Below, in pieces: positions 10,434 to 22,728 of a stretch of DNA of 64,000 nucleotides. The DNA lies in assembly GCA_907164885.2 (NCBI GenBank), contig OU015496.1, positions 189,681,551 through 189,745,550 on the forward strand. Reading direction: 5' to 3'. Each line of letters starts with the position of its first letter. Position 1 is the first letter of the stretch. The stretch is from Dolomedes plantarius. Its lineage: Eukaryota > Arthropoda > Arachnida > Araneae > Dolomedidae. The notes below the pieces were generated by a model that was not told where the DNA came from, ran no database searches, and was given only the letters and a program-made list of their open reading frames with translations. The position numbers were made by a program, and so were the translations under genes.

Positions 10434-11840
10434 CACTGCTGGCCACCCAAATTGCAACACCAAGAAAGACAAGAGATATCACAGTAAAATTTATTTTGTA
10501 GATAACATGTTGACCAAGTATCAAATGATTAAATTTATAGACTTCTGTGAAGTGTGGTTCCTGCCAAAATCAGTAGCCAGAGTAGCCGCCATTGTTGGAG
10601 ATCACCGCTGCCACACGCCTCGACATTGATTCAACGAGACTTTGGATGAGTTCTTGGGGTACAACAGACTAAGCAGCTTCCACACGTTGCCAAAGTTGAT
10701 CTGCTGTGGCAGCTGGGGATGGAATCTGGGTCACTCGTAGAGCAACCATGAACCACATGTTTTCTATCGGCGAAAGGTCCGGAGAGCGAGGCGGCCAGGG
10801 AAGCAATTCAATCTGGCGATTGACGAAGAACCGTTGGGCAATGCGTGCCACGTGTGGTCGCGCATTATCCTGTTGAAATATGGCTGTGGGCAAGCCCTGA
10901 AGGTAAGGAAGGACAACTGGCTCCAACACCTCGGAGATGTAGCGCTAGCTGTTTAAAGTACCGGCAATGCGTACTAGAGGTGTGCGAGAGTGATATCCAA
11001 TACCGCCCCATACCATAATACCCGGTGCAGGACCAGTGTGGCGGTGCATAACGCAGTTGTTCAGCATCCTCTCTTCACGGTGTCTCCAGACTCGGATGCG
11101 ACCATCGTGGTGTTGCAGACAGAAGCGTGACTCGTCAGTAAAGACAATTCCACTCCATTCTGCCGTCCACATCCTTCTGTCATCGCACCATTGGCGGCGG
11201 AGACGTCTGTGGTTCTGCGTCAAGGGTAGACAAAGCAATGGACGTCTTGCGGACAGACCACTCTGCTGTAAACGGCGTCGAATGGTACGCGCAGACACTG
11301 GATGATGCGTTACAGACTGCATGTGCTGTGCTATGGTTCATGATGTGACTGAGCTATCCGTCACTTCCATGCACACAATTTGCCTGTCATCACGTGAAGT
11401 GGTGCGCTGAGGTGGATGCGATCGAACACGCCGGTCCGTCGTTCCCTCCTGCATCCAACGATCACATATCCGCATTACAGTTGTTTGGTTTCGTTCAACA
11501 CGACTACCGATTTCCCTGAAAGATAATACACAATCTCGGTAGGCCACTATCCTTCCTCTGTCGAACTCGGATACTTGGTCAAAAGATGATCGCTGTTTTC
11601 GACGAGGCATAATTGATCGTTTTTTGAAAAACCACAAGAAAAACACAATTGCCGAACTTGAAATCGTCGAAATCTCCAAGCCTTAAATAGCGCTTTGAAG
11701 TGGCGCCACAGGCGCGCGTGATGTGCGTCTGCGCTGAAATTCTAATCATTTGCATATCTCACCTTCGCTATTGCATGTTGTAAATTTCATGTTATTTGCA
11801 TGTTTCCTTCAGGGTGTTGCATTTACAGTGGCCAGCAGTG
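10434..11840 (-). mobile_element. Tc1-family DNA transposon, nearly complete
   Basis: The element is 1,407 bp, flanked by TA (10432-10433 and 11841-11842) and inserted in a (TA)n tract. Its ~28-bp imperfect terminal inverted repeats begin CACTGCTGGCCAC and contain TGCAACACC. The interior encodes one Tc1 transposase on the minus strand. Length, TA target and DD34E transposase together identify the Tc1 family of IS630-Tc1-mariner. Confidence 0.95.
10570..11610 (-). pseudogene. Tc1 transposase (DD34E) with three premature stops
   Basis: Read on the minus strand from ATG at 11610 (MPRRKQRSS) to TGA at 10572-10570, this is one frame of 346 codons, the normal Tc1 transposase size. The N-terminal paired-like helix-turn-helix region (about residues 10-110) contains FDRGRIVAYRD and IGSRVERNQTTVMRI. 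Catalytic residues are the Asp of FTDESRF, the Asp of FQQDNARPHVAR and the Glu of SPIENMW; the last two are 34 residues apart (DD34E). GIMVWGGI is also present. The frame is intact except for three nonsense codons: TGA after SSVTS, TAG after GTLNS and TAG after RVEAA. No frameshift is visible, so decay is young. Such an enzyme cuts and pastes its element at TA sites; this copy cannot make full-length protein. Confidence 0.93.
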
Positions 11841-11867
11841 TATATATATATATATAAATATATAAAT

Positions 11868-11898
<31 letters not shown>

Positions 11899-12626
11899 GG
11901 ACAATTCCCTGTAGCTTTACACTGAAAACTGCAACGTCAGCTGATGCACAGCCTTAAAAGCAACGCGTTTTATAGCTCAACGCATGGACTCTGAAACGCG
12001 TTTCGTGATATTCCTTGTTATTTAGGGATACAATTACTGAGCATTCATTTACAGAGTTATTTAAAATCGCAAGTGGAAATTACTTTGTTTATTTTGATAA
12101 TCAGGAAGAAAACTGAAAAATTAATCGACTGTATGTATATATATACGTATATCCTAGGCTTAAATATATGTAAATCCTATGCTTATAAACAAAAAATTTC
12201 TCGTCAAGTTTTCAAAATAGATAAGAAGCCCCCAAACTACTCTTCGCGCATTATTATCAGTCTTATGGAATCTATTTATAAGCCTGTAGTGATAACGGAT
12301 TTTATAGGATCTAATCGATGCACTCAGCCCGTTTTGTCATTTTCCTGTAAGGGTTATTCCCGTTTCGAAGAAAATCCTTGTTATCAGTGATTCATTGCGA
12401 CATTCTGTAGACCATCTTCGTCCAGTCATTTAGAGAGGAACTTAATGTTTTCCCCAAGCATATCCCTGATAAATCAATGATTTTTTTTTCAAGCTTTACT
12501 GAAACATATCAAATTAATGTTGTATTTTACTAAATAATTTGTAAAATATATATTTATGAACAATATACGTGTAATCTTCAGTAATTTAAAGTTTTTCGTA
12601 TTTAATATATTTAATAATTTAATATA

Positions 12627-13243
12627 CCGGGTGTCCCAAAAATGACCGACGATTTGAAAAATCAATTAAAGGTAAACGGATGGTGATAGAAATGTACGAT
12701 TTGCTGTGTTCTGCTTAGGTAACCAGGGAATTTATTCTCACCAATTTTCAAAATTAGTCGCAAAGTTCGTCTGGGAAAAACTATAAAACTATGTTTTCAA
12801 AGCAAGAAGCATACGCAAAGTGGCATGGATTGGCCTCCCTATTCGCCAGATTTGACGCCATTCGATTTTTTTTCTTTGCGGGTACTTGAAAGACCAGGTG
12901 TATCGTCACAATCCACAAACTAGATGAACTGGAACAATGCATCTCTGCTGTTTGTCAGAACATTCAAACTGAAATAATTTCACGGGCGTCTGCGAATTTC
13001 GACCTCAGACTGCGCCACGTTGTTACTGCAAACGGTGGTTTTTTTTTTTTTTGAAAACATTGTTTTATAGATTTTCCCAGTCAGCAACGCCATCTGTTGA
13101 CGAACTTTGCAACTAATTTTGAAAATTGGTGAGAATAAATTCCCAGGTTACCTAAGCAGAGTGCAGCAAACCGTACATTTCTATCGCCTTCCGTTTTTCT
13201 TTAATTGATTTTTCAAATCGTCGGTCATTTTTGGGACACCCAG
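12627..13243 (+). mobile_element. Non-autonomous IS630/mariner-type element with long inverted repeats
   Basis: The ends CCGGGTGTCCC and CTGGGTGTCCC (inverted) are flanked by TA. The inverted similarity continues inward for about 150 bp per side (12627-12775 and about 13095-13243), then resumes briefly after an 18-bp gap. The centre keeps a decayed transposase C-terminus, described separately. Length is 617 bp. Confidence 0.8.
12831..13040 (+). pseudogene. Transposase C-terminal remnant (IS630-type)
   Basis: The frame begins WPPYSPDLTPFDFF, the conserved catalytic-acid motif region of IS630-type transposases. After a frameshift in a T-run, GYLKDQVY is recoverable, and a further shift gives HKLDELEQC and later ANFDLRLRHVV. 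This is the usual C-terminal order of these enzymes. At least two frameshifts break it, and the N-terminal two thirds are absent. Confidence 0.75.
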
Positions 13244-13404
13244 TATTTAAGTTAAAACTTAAATTTTAAATTATTTATCAAATAAATTGAATTAAAAAAT
13301 TAAAATTAGAAGTAGCCAAAATTGGCAGAAATTATTTTTAAACACTTTTTTAGAGTAACCCATGATCATGGTTACTGTTCGACAAGGCTTCGATCCAACT
13401 GAAG

Positions 13405-13830
13405 CCGGTTAAGGATGCTGTGTACTAATCGTACTGGATTCGCTCACCTCAATGTTAACCTATGTGTCTACTATTGACAGCTACATAAATGCTGATAGTC
13501 CAATAAAAATGGTATTTTCAGATAGCCCGAACTTTTCTGCACCTTGCAACAGGATTCATTATATAAATTTCGCCCATCAAAGGAATTCAGGAGCGTTTAA
13601 AATACACTATACGAGATTTTTCCCCCCGAATAATTGAAATTTAAAAATATCATTTGCATTTTTTAAAAACCGAAAAATGCTCATACAGGTGCAAAATTTT
13701 TTTCTCTATTACGGGGTACATTTAAAAAAAAATCTCTAAATCCAAGTCGGCAATCCTTAGTAATATTTTCTCCATAGGTTAACTTTAACCCCAATTTCGC
13801 CCCAATTGGAGTTGAGCGAATCCAATTGGG
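13405..13830. repeat. Interspersed repeat family R1, copy 1
   Basis: Diverged copies occur here, at about 24215-24530 (3' part) and at 38690-39115. Shared phrases are 'atgctgtgtactaa', 'ctggattcgctcacctca', 'aaatgctgata' and 'tccataggttaac'. No coding domain or termini were recognised. Confidence 0.65.
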
Positions 13831-13840
13831 TCAGTACACA

Positions 13841-14023
13841 CAGTGGCGCACCCAGGGGGGGGGAGGGGGCAGGGGGCCCTGGCCCACCCCCCAAAGAAGT
13901 AGAAATATTGATTTTGCATTATAAGTATTTTTATTCGTTCATCTCGGCCCCCCCATGCATTATAAATATTTTTATCCATTCATCTCGCCCCCCGCCCCAA
14001 GAAAAATCATGGGTGTGCCACTG
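13841..14023. mobile_element. Short hAT MITE
   Basis: The ends CAGTGGCGCACCCA and TGGGTGTGCCACTG are inverted, with a perfect 8-bp target duplication AGTACACA (13833-13840 and 14024-14031). At 183 bp it has only G/C-rich ends and an AT-rich doublet ('cattataagtatttttat' twice). CAGTGGCG ends match the element at 54-568. Confidence 0.9.
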
Positions 14024-14493
14024 AGTACACAGCAGTCTTAAAGATCAAAGAAATTATTCAAAATACTCATACAGCAAGCAGTAAGGAAGCTTACCCTAGT
14101 ATGACAGTAAAGGACGACCTCTTACACACTCAGGATAGTCACGGTGGGAAACAAACTATTCAGGGGGAAAATGTGAGTGCAGCACAAGATGAAAGCAAGA
14201 TTTTAATTCGTGCTATTGAATATGCACCGCGATGTGATTTGATGTGCGAGTTGGGTATGGTTAAATGATCCTCTTTAATGAATCTTTGAAGTTATCATTC
14301 CAGCTGTTTGTCAGCAACTCTTACTTCTAATATTTATCTATTTAAAATGTAAAGTTTAAAAATAATTAAAAATAACTATCATTAAAATGTACTATGTAAA
14401 CTCAGTGAGCATAAGTGTTATGCTGTCCTTGCAGGAGGGGTTCTAAAATTCGATGGATTAATCCATTATATCGGTTGATAAAACCTCGCTGAA

Positions 14494-14609
<116 letters not shown>

Positions 14610-15189
14610 ATTTGAGATCTTCCGATATTATGATTCATTCTAAAAATAGGTATTTCCGAAGTTCTGTTTTGTTCATGAGAAAGTACAGATGCTTGGTCGG
14701 TACGCGTTTCAGCCACTTCCATTCTGAAACAGCTGTTGCTCAATTTTCTGCGGCCGCGAAATTTAGGGTTATTTGGCTCCTAATGCGGACGTTTCAAAAC
14801 CGCTTAATCCGCATCAGCGTAAGTTTATGACGGCGATATTTCGTTATTACCTCCCTTTTCTTTGAACGCTCTACTTTCCTGAGCTACAAACTTGTTGCTT
14901 GAGAGCTAGCTCTCTTCTCGAGAAAATGAGAGCTGGCAACCACCCAATTTAAAATTTTGAAGTTCTGTTTTGGGCAACGTAAACTCAAAAACCAACTTTA
15001 AAAAAAAAAAAATCTTTTATTCTGATAAATTGCCTTGAAAAATAGGCTTAGGACTGGTAAACATGCCGCCTTAATTGTTTTCCAGATGAAATTTTTTTAT
15101 AGGTGTATATAAAAATAAAACTTTAAACTGAAATCTATAACATGCAGAGAAAAGAAAGTCAAGAAACCTTTTAGAGAAGCAAGTTTCAT

Positions 15190-15425
15190 AGTAACATCTT
15201 TTTTGTCAATATATATATACAAATATATATAGTACATATGTCAATATATATATACAAATATATATGTCAATATATATATATATGTCATTGTCATATATAC
15301 AAATATATATAGTACATATGTCAATATATATATACAAATATATATGTCAATATATATATATATGACAATATATGTCAATATATATATACAAATATATAAG
15401 TATAATGTCAATATATATAGTACAA
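15190..15425. repeat. Tandem 'tatatatacaaatatatatg' repeat
   Basis: Units containing 'tatgtcaatatatatataca' and 'aatatatatagtacatatg' recur several times with variable length. Confidence 0.8.
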
Positions 15426-15644
15426 ATGTTATAATTAAATGGGGGATTGTTTCCGAAAAACGTGAACTTAAACTAAACTACTCGTCGCAATGGACAGTTT
15501 ACCAGTAAATGGAGCTAAAACCTGAATGCAGTAGACAAATAGAGTCCCCCGCCAATTCATTAAAAACAAGAATGAAGGTCACAGTTCATCGTCGTTATAG
15601 TGTATCGATTTGTTGAATTTGATATATATATATATATATATATA

Positions 15645-16266
<622 letters not shown>

Positions 16267-16418
16267 TATCAGAGCAGGAATTTCAGGGAGAATTTTTGCA
16301 GATCTAATCCAGAAATGTGAGCTGGATCAGCAAATTCTTGAGGTCAATTCTATTGACGGAAACATTAAGAGAAATTGAACAGAGCCATAAAAATTTGGTC
16401 TCTGTAATAGACCTTATA

Positions 16419-17335
16419 TCTATATATATAAAACAATTCCGTAACCAACTGACTGACTGACTGACATATAACACACAGACCAAACCGCTGGACCTAAAGG
16501 ATTGAAATTTTGCATGGCGATTCTTCTTATAGTGTAGGGGTGCACTAATGAAGATTTTTCAAAAATTCTTTTTAGATTTTTTAAAATTAAATTTTTTAGC
16601 TGTTTTTGTAACATTCTTTTAAGTTTGAATTTAAAATAATAATTTGAGGGTTATAAAATTTATATCACGAGAAAGATCATAAAAATTCCTTTAAAATGAA
16701 ATCTTTTTCGAACCTTTACCTCCATTTTCTGATTTTTGGTGATTTTTAAAAGATTAATTTTTAGAATTTAATTTATTAAATGCTGATCACGGGTATTCTT
16801 TTCTTTTTGTGATACTTTTAATCTAATTTTACGTCACGTGCATTACAACCAAATAAATTAACAATTTTTTTTTTTTTTATAATGCGGCAGACGATTGGAC
16901 ATTATCCAAAATATATTAAAATATCCAAAATATAAATATACAGTAAGGGCCTGTTCACATAGGAGTCCGGTAGCGAAAACGTTAAAGTATTGAAATATAT
17001 TTAACCAATGACAAACCTTCAAACGATTGGCAACGAAATTTTTAACGCCTATGATTGGTTTATTTCCGTCTCAGCGCTATCGTTCCTTTTACGCTTCCGC
17101 TACCGGACTCCTATGTGAACAGGCTCTAAAAGAAATGTTCCGCAAACTGTACTATATTAACTGTGTACTATATTCTTCAGTATGTTCTATTAGATTTAAT
17201 TTGAACATTTACTTCTACATTATTTTGTCGATAAAAATATCCGTTACAGTTTTTTTATAAATATATTTTTTGGAATTAATTGCATGCACTGACCGTTGTA
17301 TTTAATATGAATTCGAAGCACGGGTATTCAGCTAG
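16419..17335 (+). mobile_element. Non-autonomous Helitron, family A, copy 1
   Basis: The 5' end is TCTATATATATAAAAC. The 3' end is a short hairpin-like sequence (cgaagcacggg) followed by tattcagCTAG at 17332-17335. The insertion lies between A (16418) and T (17336), the Helitron signature. A direct tetranucleotide-like stretch 'actgactgactgactgac' follows the 5' end, as in the other copies. It is interrupted by a Harbinger MITE at 16947-17126. No Rep/helicase is encoded. Confidence 0.78.
16947..17126. mobile_element. PIF/Harbinger-like MITE, copy 1 (nested in Helitron)
   Basis: Its termini GGGCCTGTTCACATAGGAGT are inverted at 17126, with a 3-bp target duplication TAA (16944-16946 and 17127-17129). 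TAA/TTA trinucleotide duplication with GGGCC ends is typical of PIF/Harbinger. It is 180 bp with no coding sequence, and sits inside family A Helitron copy 1, so it inserted later. Confidence 0.85.
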
Positions 17336-17345
17336 TATATACATA

Positions 17346-17449
17346 CAGGGAAAGTTCTCTACGGAGGCCAGTCATGGTTACGGAAAAAATGGCCGTTTTG
17401 AAGGGTTGGCCGTCGAATAGAGGTGGCCGGATAGTGAAATTTCATAGTG
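17346..17449. mobile_element. TA-target MITE family M1, copy 2
   Basis: CAGGGAAAGTTCTCTACGG with GGCCA and an inverted right end CACTATGAAATTTCACTATC with CGGCCA are flanked by TA. It is 104 bp, apparently internally deleted relative to 15645-15802. A (CT)n(AT)n tract follows it. Confidence 0.55.
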
Positions 17450-17451
17450 TA

Positions 17452-17531
<80 letters not shown>
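17452..17531. repeat. (CT)n(AT)n microsatellite
   Basis: About 12 CT dinucleotides are followed by about 27 AT dinucleotides. Confidence 0.95.
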
Positions 17532-17534
<3 letters not shown>

Positions 17535-17814
17535 CACTCTATATATTTTCACTCTGTCTAGCGCCAGGCTTGGTGTTCTATGGATAAGTAACTCTTTATT
17601 CAATTCTACAGTTTCTCATGGATTGTACGGTGTCTAAGTATGTTTATTGTTTAGATGATACTCATCAGAAACAATCCATTGGTTTTTAGACAGTATCGAC
17701 ACCGCTGTTGAAGAGATGCTGTCAGAAACCTCTTTCATTCTTATCTTTTCATGTTTTTAGTTCCTGGCTGCAAGTAGTTTTAGTGCTCATACTGGTTTTT
17801 CTCTTTCAACTATG

Positions 17815-17816
<2 letters not shown>
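17532..17816 (+). repeat. Interspersed repeat family R2, copy 1
   Basis: About 285 bp that recurs inverted at about 40402-40690. Shared phrases are 'ctagcgccaggcttggtgtt', 'aaacaatccattggttttta' and 'acagtatcg'. Both copies are bordered by (TA)n tracts. It may be the body of an element whose ends lie in the (TA)n. No coding was recognised. Confidence 0.75.

Positions 17817-17854
<38 letters not shown>
17817..17854. repeat. (TA)n microsatellite
   Basis: About 38 bp of TA dinucleotide immediately before a TA-target MITE. Confidence 0.95.
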
Positions 17855-17855
<1 letters not shown>

Positions 17856-17857
<2 letters not shown>

Positions 17858-18029
17858 GTGGAATCTCGATCGATCGTTTTCGGATCCATCGTTTTTTCCG
17901 TATGTGTCGTTCATTTTACCCAGTCCCAACGATCATATTGCTTTGTTATGTTTCCGCATCTATCGTTTTCCCGCATTTATCGTTCATTTCAATCGGTCCC
18001 TTGAAAAACGATAGATCGAGATTCCACTG
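17856..18029. mobile_element. Pogo-like MITE family M2, copy 1
   Basis: The left end CCGTGGAATCTCGATCGATC is mirrored at the right by the complement of CAGTGGAATCTCGATCTATC. It is inserted in (TA)n with TA on both sides. It is 174 bp, and nearly identical to 19655-19827, so the family was active recently. No coding sequence. Confidence 0.8.
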
Positions 18030-19480
18030 TATATATATCCTTCTGTTTTATATGTTAAAGCCTGGATAAATTGAACTTCAGATAGCGAAAATAATAGAAT
18101 ATTAGAAGCTTTTGGAGCAGTTTGCAAGATTTCGACCTGACTATCGCTTGCGTTCATCTTGCCTCTCTCGGTGAACCGTTCGTCCATTGCTTCCGTAATT
18201 GAAGGATTTTTATGAAGTGTGTCTGGCGACTGGCAGATGCCATGATTTGGCCGGCATGTTGCCAAGAAAGCAACAGTCATCCCAATTGCCCGTGACGCTC
18301 GGTTATTATCCTGAACTGAGTTGGAAACTTATTATGCTGATGTTTTAGGACACTTTATTCTCACAGAATTGACTCCCCCTCTACAGCCATTGTTCTAAAG
18401 ACTTTTTATTTTCTAAAATGATTTTTGACAGAAGAACAGACATGCTTGCTAGCGGCCGATTTAGATTTCTCTTTTCATTTCAGTTGAATGTTTTCATGAC
18501 ATTAAAGCAATATTTTTCAATAATGACGAATCCACAACGTGATATTTTCCGACAGATTTATAATATAAAGCATTTAAGTTATACAATGTAGTTAGTTTCA
18601 CAGAACGACAATTCCAGTCATGCAAGAGCTTATATATTAGGATTTAAAATATTTATTTCCATGTCTTAAAGAAAGGGTAAAAAACAAGCTGACTTTAGAC
18701 TGCAAAGCATTTATTATATTTAACCTAGAAATTTTACCAAATGGGGCCAATTACTTTTGATACTTTGGGCCGAACAATATCACGTAATTTTATACTAAAC
18801 TTTTTAAGTATTCATCGATTTATTTATATCAAATCTAGTTCCTTATCAAATAATTACTCTTCTATCCTTTAAAAAAAATCGGAACATTTTGTCAAACTAC
18901 TTTATAAGGTTATATTCCTTAATACGACTTTAATAAGCATATTTCTTTTTCTTTCTTGTGCCAAATACAATATATTCTTAAGTATAAAAATGTATTTAAA
19001 ATTATATTCGTGACTTTCCCAACAATTTAGTCGCTCTTTAACGCGATAGGACTTTAAAAAGAGCAACCATTGCCCAACATCGCCAAGTTCTTCTATTCCT
19101 TCACGGCATATAAATGGCGGAGAAAGGCCAGTTTGGGTTTCTGTAACTCTACGGAAATGAGAGGAACTTAGGGCAGTTTTTCGACAGTGGAAGATAGAAT
19201 CAACTGTTTCTTAACTCAGCAACTTACGTGTGGTTGCTTTCAATTCAGTGCACATGCGAAAAAATATGAAAATAGATCCAATTGGTTTGGCATTTATGTA
19301 AAAAAAATGTTAAAAATTCTCAAAATTCCAAATTAAAATTTTTAAAACAAAATTACTAAACCCTTAATAGTTCAAGCACGGTTCTTAAATAAAGGAACAT
19401 TTAATGAGGAAAAAATATCTCCACAAAAGCATGAAAAACATTGACCCCCTACCCCTTAAAAAATTGCCTACACTCTACAG

Positions 19481-20121
19481 CAGTGGTTCACAACCTTTTT
19501 CAGCTGGCGACCCACCTTTCCTTATCGGAATATCTCCACGGTCCATCGGTCCATGGTGGAGTAAAAAAACCTTATTTGTAGCGTATCCCTTCCTTATGTA
19601 TATATAATTTACCATCAAATATTGCAAATATATATATATATATATATATATATACAGTGGAATCTCCATCGATCGTTTTCGAATCCATCGTTTTTCCGTA
19701 TGTGTCGTTCATTTTATCCAGCCCTAACGATCATATTCCTTTGTTATGTTTCCGCATCTATCGTTTTCCCGCATTTATCGTTCATTTCAATCGGTCCATT
19801 GAAAAACGATAGATCGAGATTCCACTGTATATATATATGCTTTTTTGAAGATACAGATTGATTATTGATAAACAATTTGTGTTCTGATTTGAAAAAATGG
19901 TTGACAAAATATAAGCACTTTGTAGCAAAACAGTTATTTATTTAACAAGAGATATATGTTTGCAATATATGCAACAAGTGGTTTCATACTCACTAACAAG
20001 TGTTCCTAGGTGAAGATAAAAACTACGATTATAAAAGTACACAAAGACCATTTTAATAGTTTTAGGATCGAGTCGAGACCCACCTGTAACCCTTCCGCGA
20101 CCCACCGGTTGGCAACCACTG
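19481..20121. mobile_element. hAT element, non-autonomous, with nested MITE
   Basis: CAGTGGTTCACAACC at the left and its inverted counterpart ending CAACCACTG at 20121 have a perfect 8-bp target duplication CTCTACAG (19473-19480 and 20122-20129). 'cgacccac' near both ends is also inverted. It is 641 bp including the M2 MITE at 19655-19827. No transposase remains. Confidence 0.9.
19655..19827. mobile_element. Pogo-like MITE family M2, copy 2 (nested in hAT)
   Basis: CAGTGGAATCTCCATCGATC is matched by its near-perfect complement at the right end, within a (TA)n tract. Its body closely matches 17856-18029 ('ccgcatctatcgttttcccg' in both). It is younger than the hAT element it interrupts. Confidence 0.85.
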
Positions 20122-20543
20122 CTCTACAGCAATTACACGCACACAGGGCTATATGCATTTTGCCAATGTAATATGTCCAGTCGGGCAATTGACCCTAAAA
20201 AATCCCACGGTAAAGTTCGTGTTAAAATTTAACCTTATCTTAGAAAATGGCAGCATTCACTCGTCCACTTTCTTGCACTGTAAGTATTTCTCCGCTGCGC
20301 ATTCGGCCTGAAAAATCTTCAGTACTTACCACCCTTCATCAAAACAAAATATTTCTTCATTGGACAAGTGTTTCGTTTCCTTTTTAAACAATTGAAGAGA
20401 GCAACCCCAGAGCAAGGCTGCGGCAATAGGAGAAATATGGCTGAGAACGATTCAGTTAGGGTCGTTTTGCAGAGGCGAGAGAAAACGGAATGATTGAGAA
20501 CCGACATCGACCTTCAAGGAAGGGCGATTTTTTTTCCCGCTTG

Positions 20544-20896
20544 TTTTTTTTTTAATGAAATTCGTTTTAAAAATGCTCAGAATGTGTCCAAAAAGTATGT
20601 TATTCTGTTGTCCATTCATTTCTTTATGGTGATATCTGCAATCGCGGAATTAAATACATCTCTTGATAATATTCATATCTTTTTGAATTTGCGTAATGTT
20701 TTTTTTTATGAAATTCGTTTAAAAATGCTCAGAATGTGTCCAAAAAGTATGTTATTCTGTTGTCCATTCATTTCTTTATTGTGATAACTGCAATCGCGGA
20801 ATTAAATACATCTCTTGATAATATTCATACCTTTTTGAATTTGCGTAATGTTATTTTTTATGAAATTCGTTTTAAAAATGCTCAGAATGTGTCAGA
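20544..20896. repeat. ~152-bp tandem repeat, 2.3 copies
   Basis: The phrase 'ctcagaatgtgtc' recurs at about 20576, 20728 and 20881. Each full unit also has 'gttattctgttgtccattca' and 'aaatacatctcttgataata'. The third copy is truncated. Copies are almost identical. Confidence 0.9.
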
Positions 20897-20984
20897 AAGT
20901 TACTGATGAAAAGTTACATCTCTGTACGCATGTTAACAGGTACGTCAATTATGTCCCAAATTTCAGGGGAGCTTTGTATGTGTG

Positions 20985-21470
20985 CTGGCTCTTTAATCCA
21001 GCAAGGGTTCCACGGAGAATTTTTAACAGCTGCAAGCCCTGTTAGATTCTTTATGCATTATAAAACGTGGTGAAAAGGGTAAGAAATAAGTTAAAAGGAG
21101 TTAGCCATAAAATTTTTCGATACGGAGAGGAAGGTTAGAGAAAGCCGATTGTAATGGTCAACCACAGAATGGGATATTTTATAGCGTGTTTAGGAATAAA
21201 AATGTTTATGGTAAAGAGGGAAAAACGTTGGAGAATAGCGCGACATCCTCGCGCTATTCTATTCCTAAATACGCTATAAAATATCCCATTCTGTGGTTGA
21301 CCATTACAATCGGCTTTCACTAACCTTCCTCTCCGTATCGAAATTTTAAGGCTAACTCCTTTTAAATTATTTCTTACCCTTTTCACCACGTTTTATAATG
21401 CATAAAGAAACTAACATGGCTTGTAGCTGTTAAAGTTCTCCGAGGAACCCTTGCTGGCTTAAAGAGACTG
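20985..21470. repeat. Large imperfect inverted repeat (~200-bp arms)
   Basis: The arms are about 20985-21200 and 21252-21470. Matching landmarks on opposite strands include 'ccagcaagggttcc', 'tttatgcattataaaacgtg' and 'gaatgggatattttatagcg'. A small hairpin (gaatagcgcg/cgcgctattc) sits at the turn. The left arm has a ~35-bp insertion. No target duplication or coding was seen. It may be a foldback transposon. Confidence 0.8.
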
Positions 21471-21477
21471 CATGTGC

Positions 21478-21955
21478 ATGTGTGTGTATGTATGTGTATA
21501 TATATATATATATATAAATATTCATTTATTTATTTATTTATTCATTTGTGTGTGTGGAGGGGGGTTGCATGTATGTATGAGAAAGTCCTGTAGTAAATGG
21601 TGCTTCTCATTCATAGTACATATAGTTTTGAGATAAACTGCATGAGACCTTAATTTTCTTACTCTTTCATGGCAACCGATTGGTATTTCCAAATAATATT
21701 GAAAATTCTTTTGTTGCCAGCATCTTTGAATTTCTAAATCCTTCCTCGACAGCGGTAAAATATATGGTGAATGAATAACTACAAAAAAGAACAAAAAAAA
21801 AAACCTCCGTATATTTTTTCTTTTTAATTTTTCCAATCCTCTTAAGTTTTCCTAGACTATTTAACAATTTTGGGTTCTAGGACTTTGATGACGCAACACA
21901 AATTTATGAACTATTCGTCATCTCACCCTTTATAGAGTTGTCAAAAAAATCTTTG
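21478..21955. repeat. Dispersed repeat family R3, copy 1
   Basis: Shares long stretches with 25245-25672 and 25788-26040: 'ttgcatgtatgtatgag', 'gcatgagaccttaatt' and 'tccaaataatattgaaaatt'. Each copy starts in a 'tttattta' tract, and the full copies end near 'tttatagagttgtcaa'. Open frames on the minus strand recur because the copies are related; I see no protein domain. Confidence 0.85.
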
Positions 21956-21972
21956 TTCCCCCAGCCAATGCC

Positions 21973-22009
<37 letters not shown>

Positions 22010-22590
22010 AAGAACACGCGCTATTTTCTAAGCTATCTCTGATACAATGCCACTTCTTCAAGGAAAATGCATTTGTCGGGTTTCGACCCCATTCTGTCAG
22101 CTCCAGTTTATATAAATCGTGAACTGTTTCTTTAGAGGAAAAAAAAATTGCGGAATCAGTGAGGAGCGCCCGATATTCAAAGGTTTCTTCTGAGAGTGCA
22201 CACGGCAGACAGGTAAGGAAAGGGGAGTTATCATCTCGACCTGAAAGTTCGGCCGCACTTTAGCTTTTGCCTTCCACTTGATAAGGATTTTTGTCTATAT
22301 CACTTAACTGTGAAATTTTCAGTACAAGTGTAAAATGTAGTATATTAATTGTGCGTGACCTCTAAAGTTGAACGCTTTTCTAGGCAGATACACATCAAAA
22401 TTTGTTTCGAAAACTCTAAATATACTAACTTTTCAGTTCATTTAAATAATTAATACTATTGTAATCTGGACCAAGATCTAAAATCGGGGTTCAAGCAAGA
22501 ATTTGTATCATCGCAAGAAGTCTCTAACAGCCACCCCCCTAACAATACCTACAAGCGGAGACTGACCTGTAACGTAACGTTCTAGTGTAA

Positions 22591-22728
22591 GGGCCTGTTC
22601 ACATTGAAATCGTCAGCGTTTGCGTCAAAAAAATTAACCAATCATCTATCATTCATTGACTCATTTAACCAATCAGCGCCAACAGAATCTTCAACGCTGG
22701 CGGTGACGGATTTTATGTGAACAGGCCC
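22591..22728. mobile_element. PIF/Harbinger-like MITE, copy 2
   Basis: GGGCCTGTTCACAT and its exact inverted copy are flanked by TAA (22588-22590 and 22729-22731). The 138-bp body includes 'ttaaccaatca' motifs found in the other copies. Confidence 0.88.

Noticed and set aside
12627..13243. Complete autonomous transposon
   Set aside because: Only the C-terminal part of a transposase is present, with at least two frameshifts.
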